Source of the DNA: Phycisphaerales bacterium
GTDB lineage: Bacteria; Planctomycetota; Phycisphaerae; Phycisphaerales; UBA1924
DNA: 8,397 bases
Assembly (NCBI GenBank): GCA_029260335.1
Contig: JAJDDL010000485.1
Span: forward strand, 1 to 8,397
Reading direction: 5' to 3'
How positions within the stretch are numbered: position 1 is the stretch's first letter; every line of letters begins with the position of its first letter. Shown one piece after another: positions 1 through 6,045 of this stretch. Below the pieces are notes generated by a model. It ran no database searches. It saw only the letters and a list, made by a program, of their open reading frames with translations, and had not been told where the DNA came from. The translations under genes and the position numbers were made by a program.

Positions 1-453
1 GGTTCTATCACGGGGATGTACACGATCCTGGTCGAGGGCGATGACATGACCGAGCCGATCGCGGACGCGGCTCGGGGAATTCTCAATGGTCACCTGATCC
101 TGTCGCGGGATCTTGCCAAGCGCGGGTACTTCCCGTCGATCGACGTGCTCGATTCGGTCAGCCGCGTCACCGGCGAGATCTGCGATGAGCGGCATCTTGC
201 CGCTCGCATGCTCATCTTGCGGCTCATGGCCAAGTACGGCGAGGTGAGCGAACTGGTGAAGATCGGCGCGTACGCGGTGGGGAGCGATCCTGAGGCCGAT
301 ACGGCGATTGAGTATCTGGAACAGATTGAGGGGCTCTTGACCCAGGAGCGTGGTGAGGCGTGTGCGTTTGAGCAGTCTCGCGCGGCGTTGGTGGATCTTG
401 CAGAACGAGCCGCGGCGTCGCTTGGTGAGCGGCGGGCTCAGAGGGCCGCGTGA
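1..453 (+). CDS. fliI: Flagellar export ATPase FliI, C-terminal part (5' end outside window)
   Basis: The reading frame is open from base 1 and runs to TGA at 451-453, giving the last 150 residues of a protein that is usually about 440 long. The opening block, GSITGMYTILVEGDDMTEPI, followed by a segment reading RGILNGHLILSRDLAKRGYFPSIDVLDSVSR, is the classic C-terminal half of the FliI/SctN family of F1-beta-like ATPases. FliI hydrolyses ATP at the cytoplasmic face of the flagellar type III export gate to help feed in hook and filament substrates. The nucleotide-binding P-loop lies upstream of the window. The ATG at 16 is internal and not a real start. The C-terminus is arginine/alanine-rich, ending QRAA. 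It overlaps fliJ by one base (TGATG), so the two are translationally coupled, matching their physical partnership. Confidence 0.96.
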   Translation, partial: GSITGMYTILVEGDDMTEPIADAARGILNGHLILSRDLAKRGYFPSIDVLDSVSRVTGEICDERHLAARMLILRLMAKYGEVSELVKIGAYAVGSDPEADTAIEYLEQIEGLLTQERGEACAFEQSRAALVDLAERAAASLGERRAQRAA

Positions 454-911
454 TGGCGAAGTTCGTCTTTCAACTCCAGCCGGTGCTCGGCCAGCGCGAA
501 CAGATCGAGCGCGAGAAGCAGGTGGTGGTGGGCGCGATCAATCGCGAGCGGATCGAGTTGGAGAATGAGTTGCGTGCCATCCAGGCATCGATCGAGAGTG
601 AACGCGAGGATCTTCGGGCACGATTAGGGCCCCAGGCCCTGGGGTTTGCCGGTGTGCGCGAGCAGGCGATGGCGGTGAAGGCGTTGGATCGCGGGGCGGC
701 GGGGGTTGCGGTGCGTTTGGCCGAGGTGTTGGAGAGGCTCCAGCAGGCTCGGAGCGTGCTCGCACAGGCGTCGGCGGATCGGCGGGCTATCGAGTTGCTT
801 CGCGAACGCCGATATGAGCAGTGGCGTCGTGAACTGCTGAGCAAGGAACAGCGCGAGTTGGATGATGTGGTGAACGGGGCGAGCGCACGGAGAGCGCAGG
901 AGGCCGCGTGA
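453..911 (+). CDS. fliJ: Flagellar export protein FliJ
   Basis: The 152-residue product is almost wholly helical and charged. It begins AKFVFQLQPVLGQREQIERE, which fits the FliJ family signature of an F-x-LQP-L-x-x-R start followed by two long coiled-coil helices. A late block, LLRERRYEQWRREL, is also FliJ-like. FliJ is the central stalk of the FliI hexamer, similar to the gamma subunit of F1, and couples the ATPase to the FlhA export gate. I chose the ATG at 453 because AGAGGG at 440-445 lies seven bases upstream; the GTG one codon earlier (450) is possible but less well spaced. Length is close to the family norm of about 147. It overlaps fliI (TGATG) and the next gene (TGATG) by one base each. 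Confidence 0.93.
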   Translation: MAKFVFQLQPVLGQREQIEREKQVVVGAINRERIELENELRAIQASIESEREDLRARLGPQALGFAGVREQAMAVKALDRGAAGVAVRLAEVLERLQQARSVLAQASADRRAIELLRERRYEQWRRELLSKEQRELDDVVNGASARRAQEAA

Positions 912-1654
912 TGCGAAAGTTGTGGACGATACTGGCAGTGCTTGCGGTGGGAAACCTGCTTGCGCTGATTGGGCTGGGGGGCTGGCTCGGTGTGAGCGGG
1001 CGATTGAGCATGGACCGGATGCGCGATATCCGGACGTTGCTCACCGAGACCGTAGCGGCGCAGGCCGAGCGTGAGAAGGAAGAGGCCGACGCCGCGGCAG
1101 AGGAACTGGCTGCGGATCAGCAGGATGAGCGGGGGGTGGCTCTTTCTTCTGCGGAGTTGGTGCATATGCGTCTGGAAGGGATCGAGGCGGATCGCGAGCG
1201 TCGGCGGAGGTATGTGCAGGAGGCTCAGGATCTTGGTTCATCGCTCACCCAACGGGAGGCGGCCCTTGCCAGCGGAAGGGCAAAGCTCACCGCCGATCGC
1301 GCGGAATATGAGGACTACTTGGCGGCGATTGCGCAGACCGATGGCGATCGGCAGTTTCGCAAGGCGGTGAAGGTGCTCGATGGGCTCAAGGCCGAGGACG
1401 GCGCGGGCATCATCACAGCGATGATCGAATCGGGAGAGGATGGGCTGTTGGATGGCGCAGAGGACGCCGGTGATGGGCAGGGATTGCGCTTGTCGGGCGT
1501 CGATCGTGCGGTGTCGTATCTGAACGCGATGCAGGATCGGTCGCGTTTGAAGCTGATGGCGGAGCTTTCGGCGGAGCGGCCTGAGTTGGCCGCGGAATTG
1601 CTTGAGCGTTTGCGGAGCCGCGGTATCGCTGCGGCTCGTGCGCAAACGCCATGA
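911..1654 (+). CDS. MotE/YlxF-like membrane-anchored coiled-coil protein
   Basis: The 247-residue product has one membrane helix at about residues 4-27, then a long charged, coiled-coil-like region to about residue 150, an acidic glycine-rich linker (about 170-190), and a C-terminal helical segment (about 198-240) with SYLNAMQDRSRLKLMAELS and RPELAAELLERLR. This architecture and the position between fliJ and fliK match YlxF/MotE of Firmicutes, whose end resembles the MgtE N-terminal domain. In those bacteria MotE-type proteins are linked to the stator or motor. The exact role here is inferred. The ATG at 911 follows AGGAGG at 898-903 by seven bases and overlaps the fliJ stop as TGATG. Its 3' end also encodes a strong hairpin next to the fliK start. 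No enzymatic motif is visible. Confidence 0.7.
   Translation: MRKLWTILAVLAVGNLLALIGLGGWLGVSGRLSMDRMRDIRTLLTETVAAQAEREKEEADAAAEELAADQQDERGVALSSAELVHMRLEGIEADRERRRRYVQEAQDLGSSLTQREAALASGRAKLTADRAEYEDYLAAIAQTDGDRQFRKAVKVLDGLKAEDGAGIITAMIESGEDGLLDGAEDAGDGQGLRLSGVDRAVSYLNAMQDRSRLKLMAELSAERPELAAELLERLRSRGIAAARAQTP
1606..1649 (+). promoter_or_regulatory. Strong hairpin ending one base before the fliK start codon
   Basis: The left outer arm GCGTTTGCG (1606-1614) pairs perfectly with CGCAAACGC (1641-1649). Directly inside, GAGCCGC (1615-1621) pairs perfectly with GCGGCTC (1631-1637). The only interruption is a three-base bulge, GTG at 1638-1640; up to three more wobble or Watson-Crick pairs could close the loop. 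This gives 16 perfect base pairs in 44 bases, inside the last codons of the MotE-like gene. The fliK ATG follows at 1651 and has no recognisable Shine-Dalgarno sequence. The likely role is translational coupling: ribosomes finishing the upstream gene open the stem and reinitiate. There is no U-tract, so a terminator is unlikely. The role is inferred; the pairing is directly visible. Confidence 0.6.
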
Positions 1655-2751
1655 CAGCATCAATTCAGAACATCTCCATCTCGGGTTCGACGGCACTCCC
1701 TCTCAAGAGGAGCAGTGGTGCGTTGGATCGAGAGGTCGCGAGCCGTTTGTACGGCTCGTACAACGACCGGCTTGCGGGCGAGGCTCGAAGGCGGGGCGAT
1801 GCGGTAGGCGGCGGGGCTCTGGGTGCGATTCCCGCGGTGGACTTGCCCGCTCCGGTGGCGCCTCCGGCGTCGAGCGTCGCCGCGAGCGAACGTGTGAGTC
1901 GAGGGCGAGAGTCGGGGGCGGCGTCGCTCGGTGAGGGTACAAATCGCGGGGCTGGACCGCGAGGTCGCGCGACCGATCGGTCGGGTCTGGCGAGTGAGAC
2001 CCCACAGCAGGACAATGGTGGATCGAACCATGCGAGTGAGAAGCCGACTCGGGTTGATGGACAGGAAGAAACCAAGCCAGGTGATGCGTCCAACGGGAAC
2101 ACACGGCCCGTTGCTCGGCCGCGCGGGGCGCTGTTTGCGCAGTTGAATGCTGGTACCGCGGCGGCGAGGTCGAACGTGGCCTCGGGCGCGGCGCAGGTAG
2201 CAGGCGTTCGCTCTGCGGGCGGGAACGCCCCGGCGGGGATTGGAGCGCAGCGCTTGCGTGTTGGCGCAGCTTCCACCACTCCGCGTACACAAACGACCAA
2301 GCCGGTGGTGCGCGATGCGCTGATCGATCAGATCCAGCGCGGGCTCGCCAAAGCGCTGCAGAACAAGGATGGCGAGATCACAGTGCGGCTTCGGCCGGAG
2401 AATCTGGGTCTGGTCAAGGTGCAGGTACGAGTGGAAGACTCACATGTGACCGCGGCGCTGAAGGCGACGGATGAACAGGCACGCGAGTTGCTGAGTCAGA
2501 ATGTAGTCACGCTCGAGCGGGCGCTGGAGGCGCGCGGCTTGATCGTGGATCGGATCGTGGTGGAGCACGATCCGGCGAGTGTCACGGACGACGGATCTCG
2601 CGAATCGCGGGGTCAACGGGGCGGAGCCTCGACTCGCGAATGGCACGGGCGGAGCCCGACAAGGCCGGGTGCGGAGCACGCGGATGACGAGCAGGCCTCG
2701 GCAGCCAGGGAGCGGCACGCCGGGGGGATCCATATAGACGCCATCGCGTAG
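1651..2751 (+). CDS. fliK: Flagellar hook-length control protein FliK
   Basis: The 366-residue product has a long N-terminal part (about 1-215) that is rich in Ala, Gly, Arg, Ser and Pro, looks disordered and is poorly conserved, as in all FliK rulers. A folded C-terminal domain (about 220-308) contains EITVRLRPENLGLVKVQVRV and then LKATDEQARELLSQNVVTLE. This is the Flg_hook (FliK C-terminal) domain, which contacts FlhB and switches export specificity when the hook is long enough. A hydrophilic tail of about 58 residues follows, encoded by an imperfect repeat. The start ATG overlaps the previous stop as ATGA, with no Shine-Dalgarno sequence and a strong hairpin immediately upstream. Identification rests on the C-terminal domain and on the location before flgD. 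Confidence 0.9.
   Translation: MTASIQNISISGSTALPLKRSSGALDREVASRLYGSYNDRLAGEARRRGDAVGGGALGAIPAVDLPAPVAPPASSVAASERVSRGRESGAASLGEGTNRGAGPRGRATDRSGLASETPQQDNGGSNHASEKPTRVDGQEETKPGDASNGNTRPVARPRGALFAQLNAGTAAARSNVASGAAQVAGVRSAGGNAPAGIGAQRLRVGAASTTPRTQTTKPVVRDALIDQIQRGLAKALQNKDGEITVRLRPENLGLVKVQVRVEDSHVTAALKATDEQARELLSQNVVTLERALEARGLIVDRIVVEHDPASVTDDGSRESRGQRGGASTREWHGRSPTRPGAEHADDEQASAARERHAGGIHIDAIA
2597..2668 (+). repeat. Imperfect 36-bp tandem duplication in the fliK tail
   Basis: CTCGCGAAT occurs at 2597-2605 and again at 2633-2641, exactly 36 bases (12 codons) apart. Each copy is followed by a GGGCGGAGCC core (2619-2628 and 2647-2656). The encoded segments read SRESRGQRGGAS and TREWHGRSPTR. 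The second core is a small perfect hairpin, CGGGC-GGA-GCCCG at 2646-2658; the first folds the same way with one G-T wobble. The duplication lies after the Flg_hook domain, in the tail of FliK, where length change is probably tolerated. Confidence 0.5.
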
Positions 2752-2874
2752 GCGTGTGTAGGTACGGAGCGGGTGGTCTCGCCCCGTGCGTGACATGCTA
2801 GCAAGCGATCGGTGCGCGCGGTGCTCTAGAGCATCGTGGGTGCGATCGGTGCGCGGTGATGGCGGGAGCTGGCT
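2752..2874 (+). other. fliK-flgD intergenic region with direct repeats and a palindrome
   Basis: This 123-base gap is one of the longer ones in the operon. GCGATCGGTGCGCG occurs at 2805-2818 and 2842-2855. A third, degenerate copy (GCGATTGGTGCG) lies at 2881-2892 inside the first codons of flgD. Between the first two copies is a perfect 12-bp palindrome, TGCTCTAGAGCA, at 2822-2833. The flgD Shine-Dalgarno GGGAG lies at 2864-2868. I see no clear -35/-10 pair and no terminator with a U-run. A protein-binding site is possible but unproven. Confidence 0.45.
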
Positions 2875-3303
2875 ATGAGCGCGATTGGTGCGATCGCTGG
2901 GGGCGCGGGCCCACAACCAACTGGATTCAGCGGACTCTCGAGCGACGAGTTCATGAATATCGTGCTCGAAGAGTTGAGCCAGCAGGATCCGCTGGAGCCC
3001 TCGGATACCGGGGCGCTCTTGGATCAGCTTGCGAGCATTCGGGCGATCCAGGCGGACGTGGACCTGGAGCAGAGTCTCCAATCGCTTGTCTCTCAGAATG
3101 AGCTCGCGTCGGCGACGGGCCTGCTTGGCCGGGTCGTCAGCGGCGTGAGCGAGACTACCGAACGCACGGCCGACATCGTCATCAGTGTTTCTAACACCGG
3201 CGAAGGGCCCATCCTGAATCTTGCCAACGGGCAGCGGATTCGGATCGGACAGGTGGATGAGGTTGTGTCCGAAGAGCTGTTTCGGCAGCCGGAGGGTGCG
3301 TAA
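2875..3303 (+). CDS. flgD: Flagellar hook capping protein FlgD (short form)
   Basis: The 142-residue product carries the FlgD N-terminal signature: a FMNIVLEELSQQDPLEPSD segment (about residues 24-42), followed by LLDQLASIRAIQ. This corresponds to the family pattern F-x-x-L-x-x-L-x-x-Q-DPL-x-P. FlgD caps the growing hook and directs FlgE polymerisation outside the cell; it is removed when the hook is finished. The protein lacks the large C-terminal tudor/Ig-like domains of enteric FlgD (about 230 residues) and ends with a short beta-rich segment (about 90-135), like the 140-residue form of Bacillus. The ATG has GGGAG (2864-2868) six bases upstream. Its TAA overlaps the next start by one base (TAATG). 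Confidence 0.9.
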   Translation: MSAIGAIAGGAGPQPTGFSGLSSDEFMNIVLEELSQQDPLEPSDTGALLDQLASIRAIQADVDLEQSLQSLVSQNELASATGLLGRVVSGVSETTERTADIVISVSNTGEGPILNLANGQRIRIGQVDEVVSEELFRQPEGA

Positions 3304-3797
3304 TGAGTGCGGTATCACCATTGCTGCAAGAGCTTGCCGGGCTTGCCAACCATGGGCTGAGCGAGGCACTGACGTCGGTTGGCGTTGGCGGAGAGTTTCG
3401 CACGAAGCTGCTCGAGGCCGGCCAGTTGGGCGCGGGGCAACTCGGCGGTGGGCGGCTTGGCGAGATGCCCTCGCTCGGCGGCATCACGCTTGAGCCCGGG
3501 CTTGATCTGGATTTGACCGATGAGCAGATGCGTCGGCTTTCCGAGGCCGCGGATCGGGCGCATCAAGCCGGGGCGCAGAGTGCGCTGGTGATGATCGACG
3601 GCAAGGCGCTGCGCTTAGACGTGCAGCACCGGCGGATCACGGGCGAGGCCTCGATGCAGCACGGGGACGTGCTGATGGGAATCGACGCGGTGGTGCAGGC
3701 CAGTGAGCCGGGCGTGTCGGGTGCGGGCGGGCTGTTGTCTGCCGGGGGCTCGGCGCTGGGCATCCATCCAGAGATCTTGCGCGCTCTCGCGCAGTAG
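3303..3797 (+). CDS. Flagellar operon protein, TIGR02530-like
   Basis: This is a 164-residue protein with no membrane segment or signal peptide. Residues about 69-132 (LDLTDEQMRRLSEAADRA, then AGAQSALVMIDGKALRLDV, then RRITGEA and a GIDAVV end) follow the pattern I remember for the small 'flagellar operon protein' family TIGR02530. That family is found between flgD and flgE in Firmicutes and Thermotoga, where a helix ending in KA is followed by KG-x-x-SLVL, an NxTVITA-like strand and a TNID end. The position here is exactly that one. The usual SKHAxxR block upstream is not recognisable, so this is a divergent member. Residues 41-55 are a QLGAG/QLGGG/RLGEM pentapeptide repeat. The molecular role is not established to my knowledge; a hook-assembly role is implied by context. 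GGAGG at 3291-3295 lies seven bases before the ATG. Confidence 0.68.
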   Translation: MSAVSPLLQELAGLANHGLSEALTSVGVGGEFRTKLLEAGQLGAGQLGGGRLGEMPSLGGITLEPGLDLDLTDEQMRRLSEAADRAHQAGAQSALVMIDGKALRLDVQHRRITGEASMQHGDVLMGIDAVVQASEPGVSGAGGLLSAGGSALGIHPEILRALAQ

Positions 3798-3854
3798 CGT
3801 TTGCAGATTATTCAGATTGTTCATGCCGGGCCTGTGCGCCCATAAGAGAGATCG
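3798..3854 (+). other. Short AT-richer leader of flgE with a 9-bp tandem repeat
   Basis: GATTATTCA (3806-3814) is followed directly by GATTGTTCA (3815-3823), an 8-of-9 tandem repeat in a locally AT-rich patch of an otherwise GC-rich operon. AAGAGAG (3844-3850) is the probable, weak ribosome binding site of flgE, four bases from its ATG. GGGC (3828-3831) can pair with GCCC (3838-3841). No convincing promoter is visible. Confidence 0.35.
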
Positions 3855-5609
3855 ATGGCATCCACGCAAGCACTGTTTACGGCGTACAGCGGACTCGACG
3901 CACACTCGCGATTCATCGATGTTGCGGGTAACAACATCGCCAACGTGAATACGACCGCGTTCAAGGGTTCGCGTGTTGAGTTCGCCGACCTGTTGTACCG
4001 GAACATCTCGATTGGCGAGGAGCCGGGCGCGTTTACGGGGGGCACGAACCCCATGCAAATAGGCACGGGCGTGCGTGTGGCGGGGACGCTTCGGGACTTT
4101 GGCGCGGGTGCGATCTCGTCGACGGGGATTCCGAGCGATCTGGCGATCGATGGGTCGGGGTTCTTCGTCGTGCAGCGTGGTGAGGACCAGATGTTCACGC
4201 GCGACGGGGGTTTTCGGCTTGACGCGGAAAACAACCTCGTGACCGTCGATGGAGATCGACTGCTCGGCGCATCTGTCGATGACGAGTTTGAGATCCAGGA
4301 GGGATCGCTCGGGGAACTGCAGGTCCCGATTGGCCAGCTCACGATCGCCGAGTCGACGAGCATCGTGCGGTTGAGTGGGAATCTTAACGCCGGGGGTGAG
4401 GCGGCGACGCGCGGGGCGCGCGTGCGGCTTGGCGCCGATGGTGATGTGGGCTTTGGGCTTATCAACAATCCGTCGGTTCCGCCGGCGGGGGGCAATGTTA
4501 TTGAGCTTACCAGTTTGCTGAGTGAGATCGCCGATCCGGACGATCTCTCGGGCGACACGGCGATGTTTGCCAACGGGCAGGCCATCGAGGTGCGGGGGGC
4601 GCGCAAGGGCGGGTCCAATGTCGTGCCTTCGAGCTTCCTGATCGACGCCGCGAGCACGGTGCGGGACTTGCTTGATTTCTTCACCGATGCGATGGCGATC
4701 CAGGACACGGGCGTGAACCCCGATGGCAACACGCCGGGCACGCGGCTCAACAGCCAGACCGGTCGGATCTTCGTCAACGGCAACACGGGCATCGCAAGCG
4801 ACCTGGAGATCGAGAACACGGATCTGCGGCTGGTCAATCCCGACGGGTCGATCGCGCGGTTCCCGTTCTCGACCGAGCGGCTGCAGCAGGCTGACGGCGA
4901 GAGCGTGCGCTCGAGCCTGGTCGCGTTTGATTCGCTCGGCACGCCTCTGGATGTGGACGCGACGTTCGTGCTTGAGTCGAAGCAGGATACGGGAACGAGC
5001 TGGCGATATTTCGTGGAGTCGGCGGATGACACCGACCTGAACAAGGCGGTGACGACGGGCACCATTGAGTTTGACAACTTCGGGTTGCTTCGCACGACAG
5101 ACGCGATCAACGTGAACATCGATCGCGCCGGGACGGGCGCGGCTTCGCCCATGGGCTTTGAGCTCTCGCTCTTGGGTGGAGAGAATGGGGTGAGCTCGCT
5201 CACCGATATCGAGAGCAACGTGGCGAGCACCTTCCGCGATGGCGCGGGAATCGGCACGCTCGAGGACTACACGATCGATCGGGATGGGACGGTCCTGGGC
5301 GCGTTCAGCAATACACTGATTCGGCCGTTGGGTCGGGTGAACCTCGCGACGTTCCGCAACCCGGCGGGGCTTGTGGGCGAGGGTTCGAACCTGTTTCGGG
5401 CGGGCGGGAATAGCGGTGAGCCGGTGATCAGCAATCCGGGTGATCTCGGCGCGGGCCAGATCGTGGGCGGGAGCCTGGAACTGTCCAACGTGGACCTGGG
5501 CAAGGAGTTTATCAATCTGATCCTGGCGTCGACGGGGTATTCGGCTTCGAGCCGGGTGATCCAGACGGCGGATCAGTTGTTTGATCAGCTTATGGCGGTT
5601 GCTCGATAG
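3855..5609 (+). CDS. flgE: Flagellar hook protein FlgE
   Basis: The 584-residue product begins with the rod/hook N-terminal helix motif (SGLDAHSRFIDVAGNNIANV, then NTTAFKGSR at about residues 12-40). It ends with the matching C-terminal helix (NVDLGKEFINLILASTGYSA, then SRVIQTADQLFDQL at about 545-580). These two helices form the coiled D0 core of all flagellar axial proteins. The long middle (about 100-500) contains the beta-rich D1/D2 region and is larger than in enteric FlgE (about 400 residues), so the hook surface carries extra domain material. FlgE polymerises outside the cell into the universal joint between rod and filament. FlgF and FlgG are shorter (about 250-260 residues), which favours FlgE. 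No cysteine is present in the protein. The start is supported by the motif position and a weak AAGAGAG site. Confidence 0.93.
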   Translation: MASTQALFTAYSGLDAHSRFIDVAGNNIANVNTTAFKGSRVEFADLLYRNISIGEEPGAFTGGTNPMQIGTGVRVAGTLRDFGAGAISSTGIPSDLAIDGSGFFVVQRGEDQMFTRDGGFRLDAENNLVTVDGDRLLGASVDDEFEIQEGSLGELQVPIGQLTIAESTSIVRLSGNLNAGGEAATRGARVRLGADGDVGFGLINNPSVPPAGGNVIELTSLLSEIADPDDLSGDTAMFANGQAIEVRGARKGGSNVVPSSFLIDAASTVRDLLDFFTDAMAIQDTGVNPDGNTPGTRLNSQTGRIFVNGNTGIASDLEIENTDLRLVNPDGSIARFPFSTERLQQADGESVRSSLVAFDSLGTPLDVDATFVLESKQDTGTSWRYFVESADDTDLNKAVTTGTIEFDNFGLLRTTDAINVNIDRAGTGAASPMGFELSLLGGENGVSSLTDIESNVASTFRDGAGIGTLEDYTIDRDGTVLGAFSNTLIRPLGRVNLATFRNPAGLVGEGSNLFRAGGNSGEPVISNPGDLGAGQIVGGSLELSNVDLGKEFINLILASTGYSASSRVIQTADQLFDQLMAVAR

Positions 5610-5703
5610 GCGGGGACGCGTCGCCCGGTAATCCATGGCTTGCCGTCGAGTTTGGTTCTGTAGGTGGTTGCCTTCTGGAGTCCCGGCGATCGGGGCCCGA
5701 TAT

Positions 5704-5721
5704 TCGCAAGGACTTTTGCGA
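5704..5721 (+). promoter_or_regulatory. Hairpin touching the flbD ribosome binding site
   Basis: TCGCAA (5704-5709) pairs with TTGCGA (5716-5721), with an extra G-T pair inside (5710/5715) and the loop GACT. Its 3' arm overlaps the first bases of the GAGG ribosome binding site (5720-5723) of flbD. The fold could limit access to the site. It sits at the end of the 121-base flgE-flbD gap, which also holds a small CCCG-GCGAT-CGGG hairpin (5682-5694). The function is inferred. Confidence 0.4.
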
Positions 5722-5730
5722 GGTGCAGCA

Positions 5731-5928
5731 GTGATCGATGTCACCAGGCTCAACGGCGCTCGGTTCATTCTCAACGCTGAGTTGATTCGTACAGTGGAAT
5801 CCAGCCCCGACACGGTGATCACCTTGGTGGGGGGTGAGCACCTCGTAGTGTTAGAACCCAGTGACGAGATTGTGCGCAAGGTGCTGGAGTATCGCAGGCA
5901 TTTGCGGACGTTGATGCCCGCATCCTGA
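5731..5928 (+). CDS. flbD: FlbD/SwrD family flagellar protein
   Basis: This is a 65-residue protein reading IDVTRLNGARFILNAELIRT, then VESSPDTVITLVGGEHLVV, then EIVRKVLEYRRHL. It matches the small FlbD/SwrD family (about 60-70 residues, motif TRLNG-x-x-F-x-LNAELI followed by TPDTVITL) along its whole length. SwrD of Bacillus subtilis increases motor torque, and the gene usually sits between flgE and motA or fliL, as here. It is unrelated to the Caulobacter regulator also called FlbD. The GTG at 5731 is chosen because the homology starts there and GAGG (5720-5723) is seven bases upstream. An in-frame ATG at 5635 would add 32 residues unlike any family member. Confidence 0.88.
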   Translation: MIDVTRLNGARFILNAELIRTVESSPDTVITLVGGEHLVVLEPSDEIVRKVLEYRRHLRTLMPAS

Positions 5929-6045
5929 CGGCACAATCCCCACGTGCGGCCCGCCGAACGGCCCTGAGGTGGCCGGGGCGTCAAGTTGGCGCACATGAAG
6001 CTCGATACTGATGGCGCATGCGCAAGAGCGCAACGGAGGGCGCCG
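5929..6045 (+). other. flbD-motA intergenic region
   Basis: This 117-base gap holds a small hairpin, CGGCC (5959-5963) with GGCCG (5971-5975), without a U-run. The motA ribosome binding site GGAGGG lies at 6035-6040. No confident promoter or terminator is seen. Confidence 0.3.

Noticed and set aside
16..453. fliI treated as a complete short gene from the ATG at 16
   Set aside because: The frame is open from base 1 and the upstream codons (GSITG) belong to the conserved FliI sequence.
3838..3845. GCCCATAA resembling a sigma-28 -10 element before flgE
   Set aside because: No TAAA-like -35 element at the right distance, and a transcript would begin almost at the start codon.
3821..5257. 478-codon minus-strand frame opposite flgE
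   Set aside because: Serine/proline-rich shadow of flgE with no recognisable domain.
5612..5630. GC-rich inverted repeat after flgE as a terminator
   Set aside because: The stem needs a bulge, no T-run follows, and the operon clearly continues.
5635..5730. Upstream ATG for flbD
   Set aside because: The added 32 residues are unlike the FlbD family, and the GTG at 5731 has a proper binding site.
5986..6002. Possible sigma-54 promoter before motA (TTGGC and GC with GG-N10-GC spacing)
   Set aside because: The spacing fits, but the -12 element reads AAGC rather than TTGC and only the GG/GC core is convincing; chance matches are common at this GC content.
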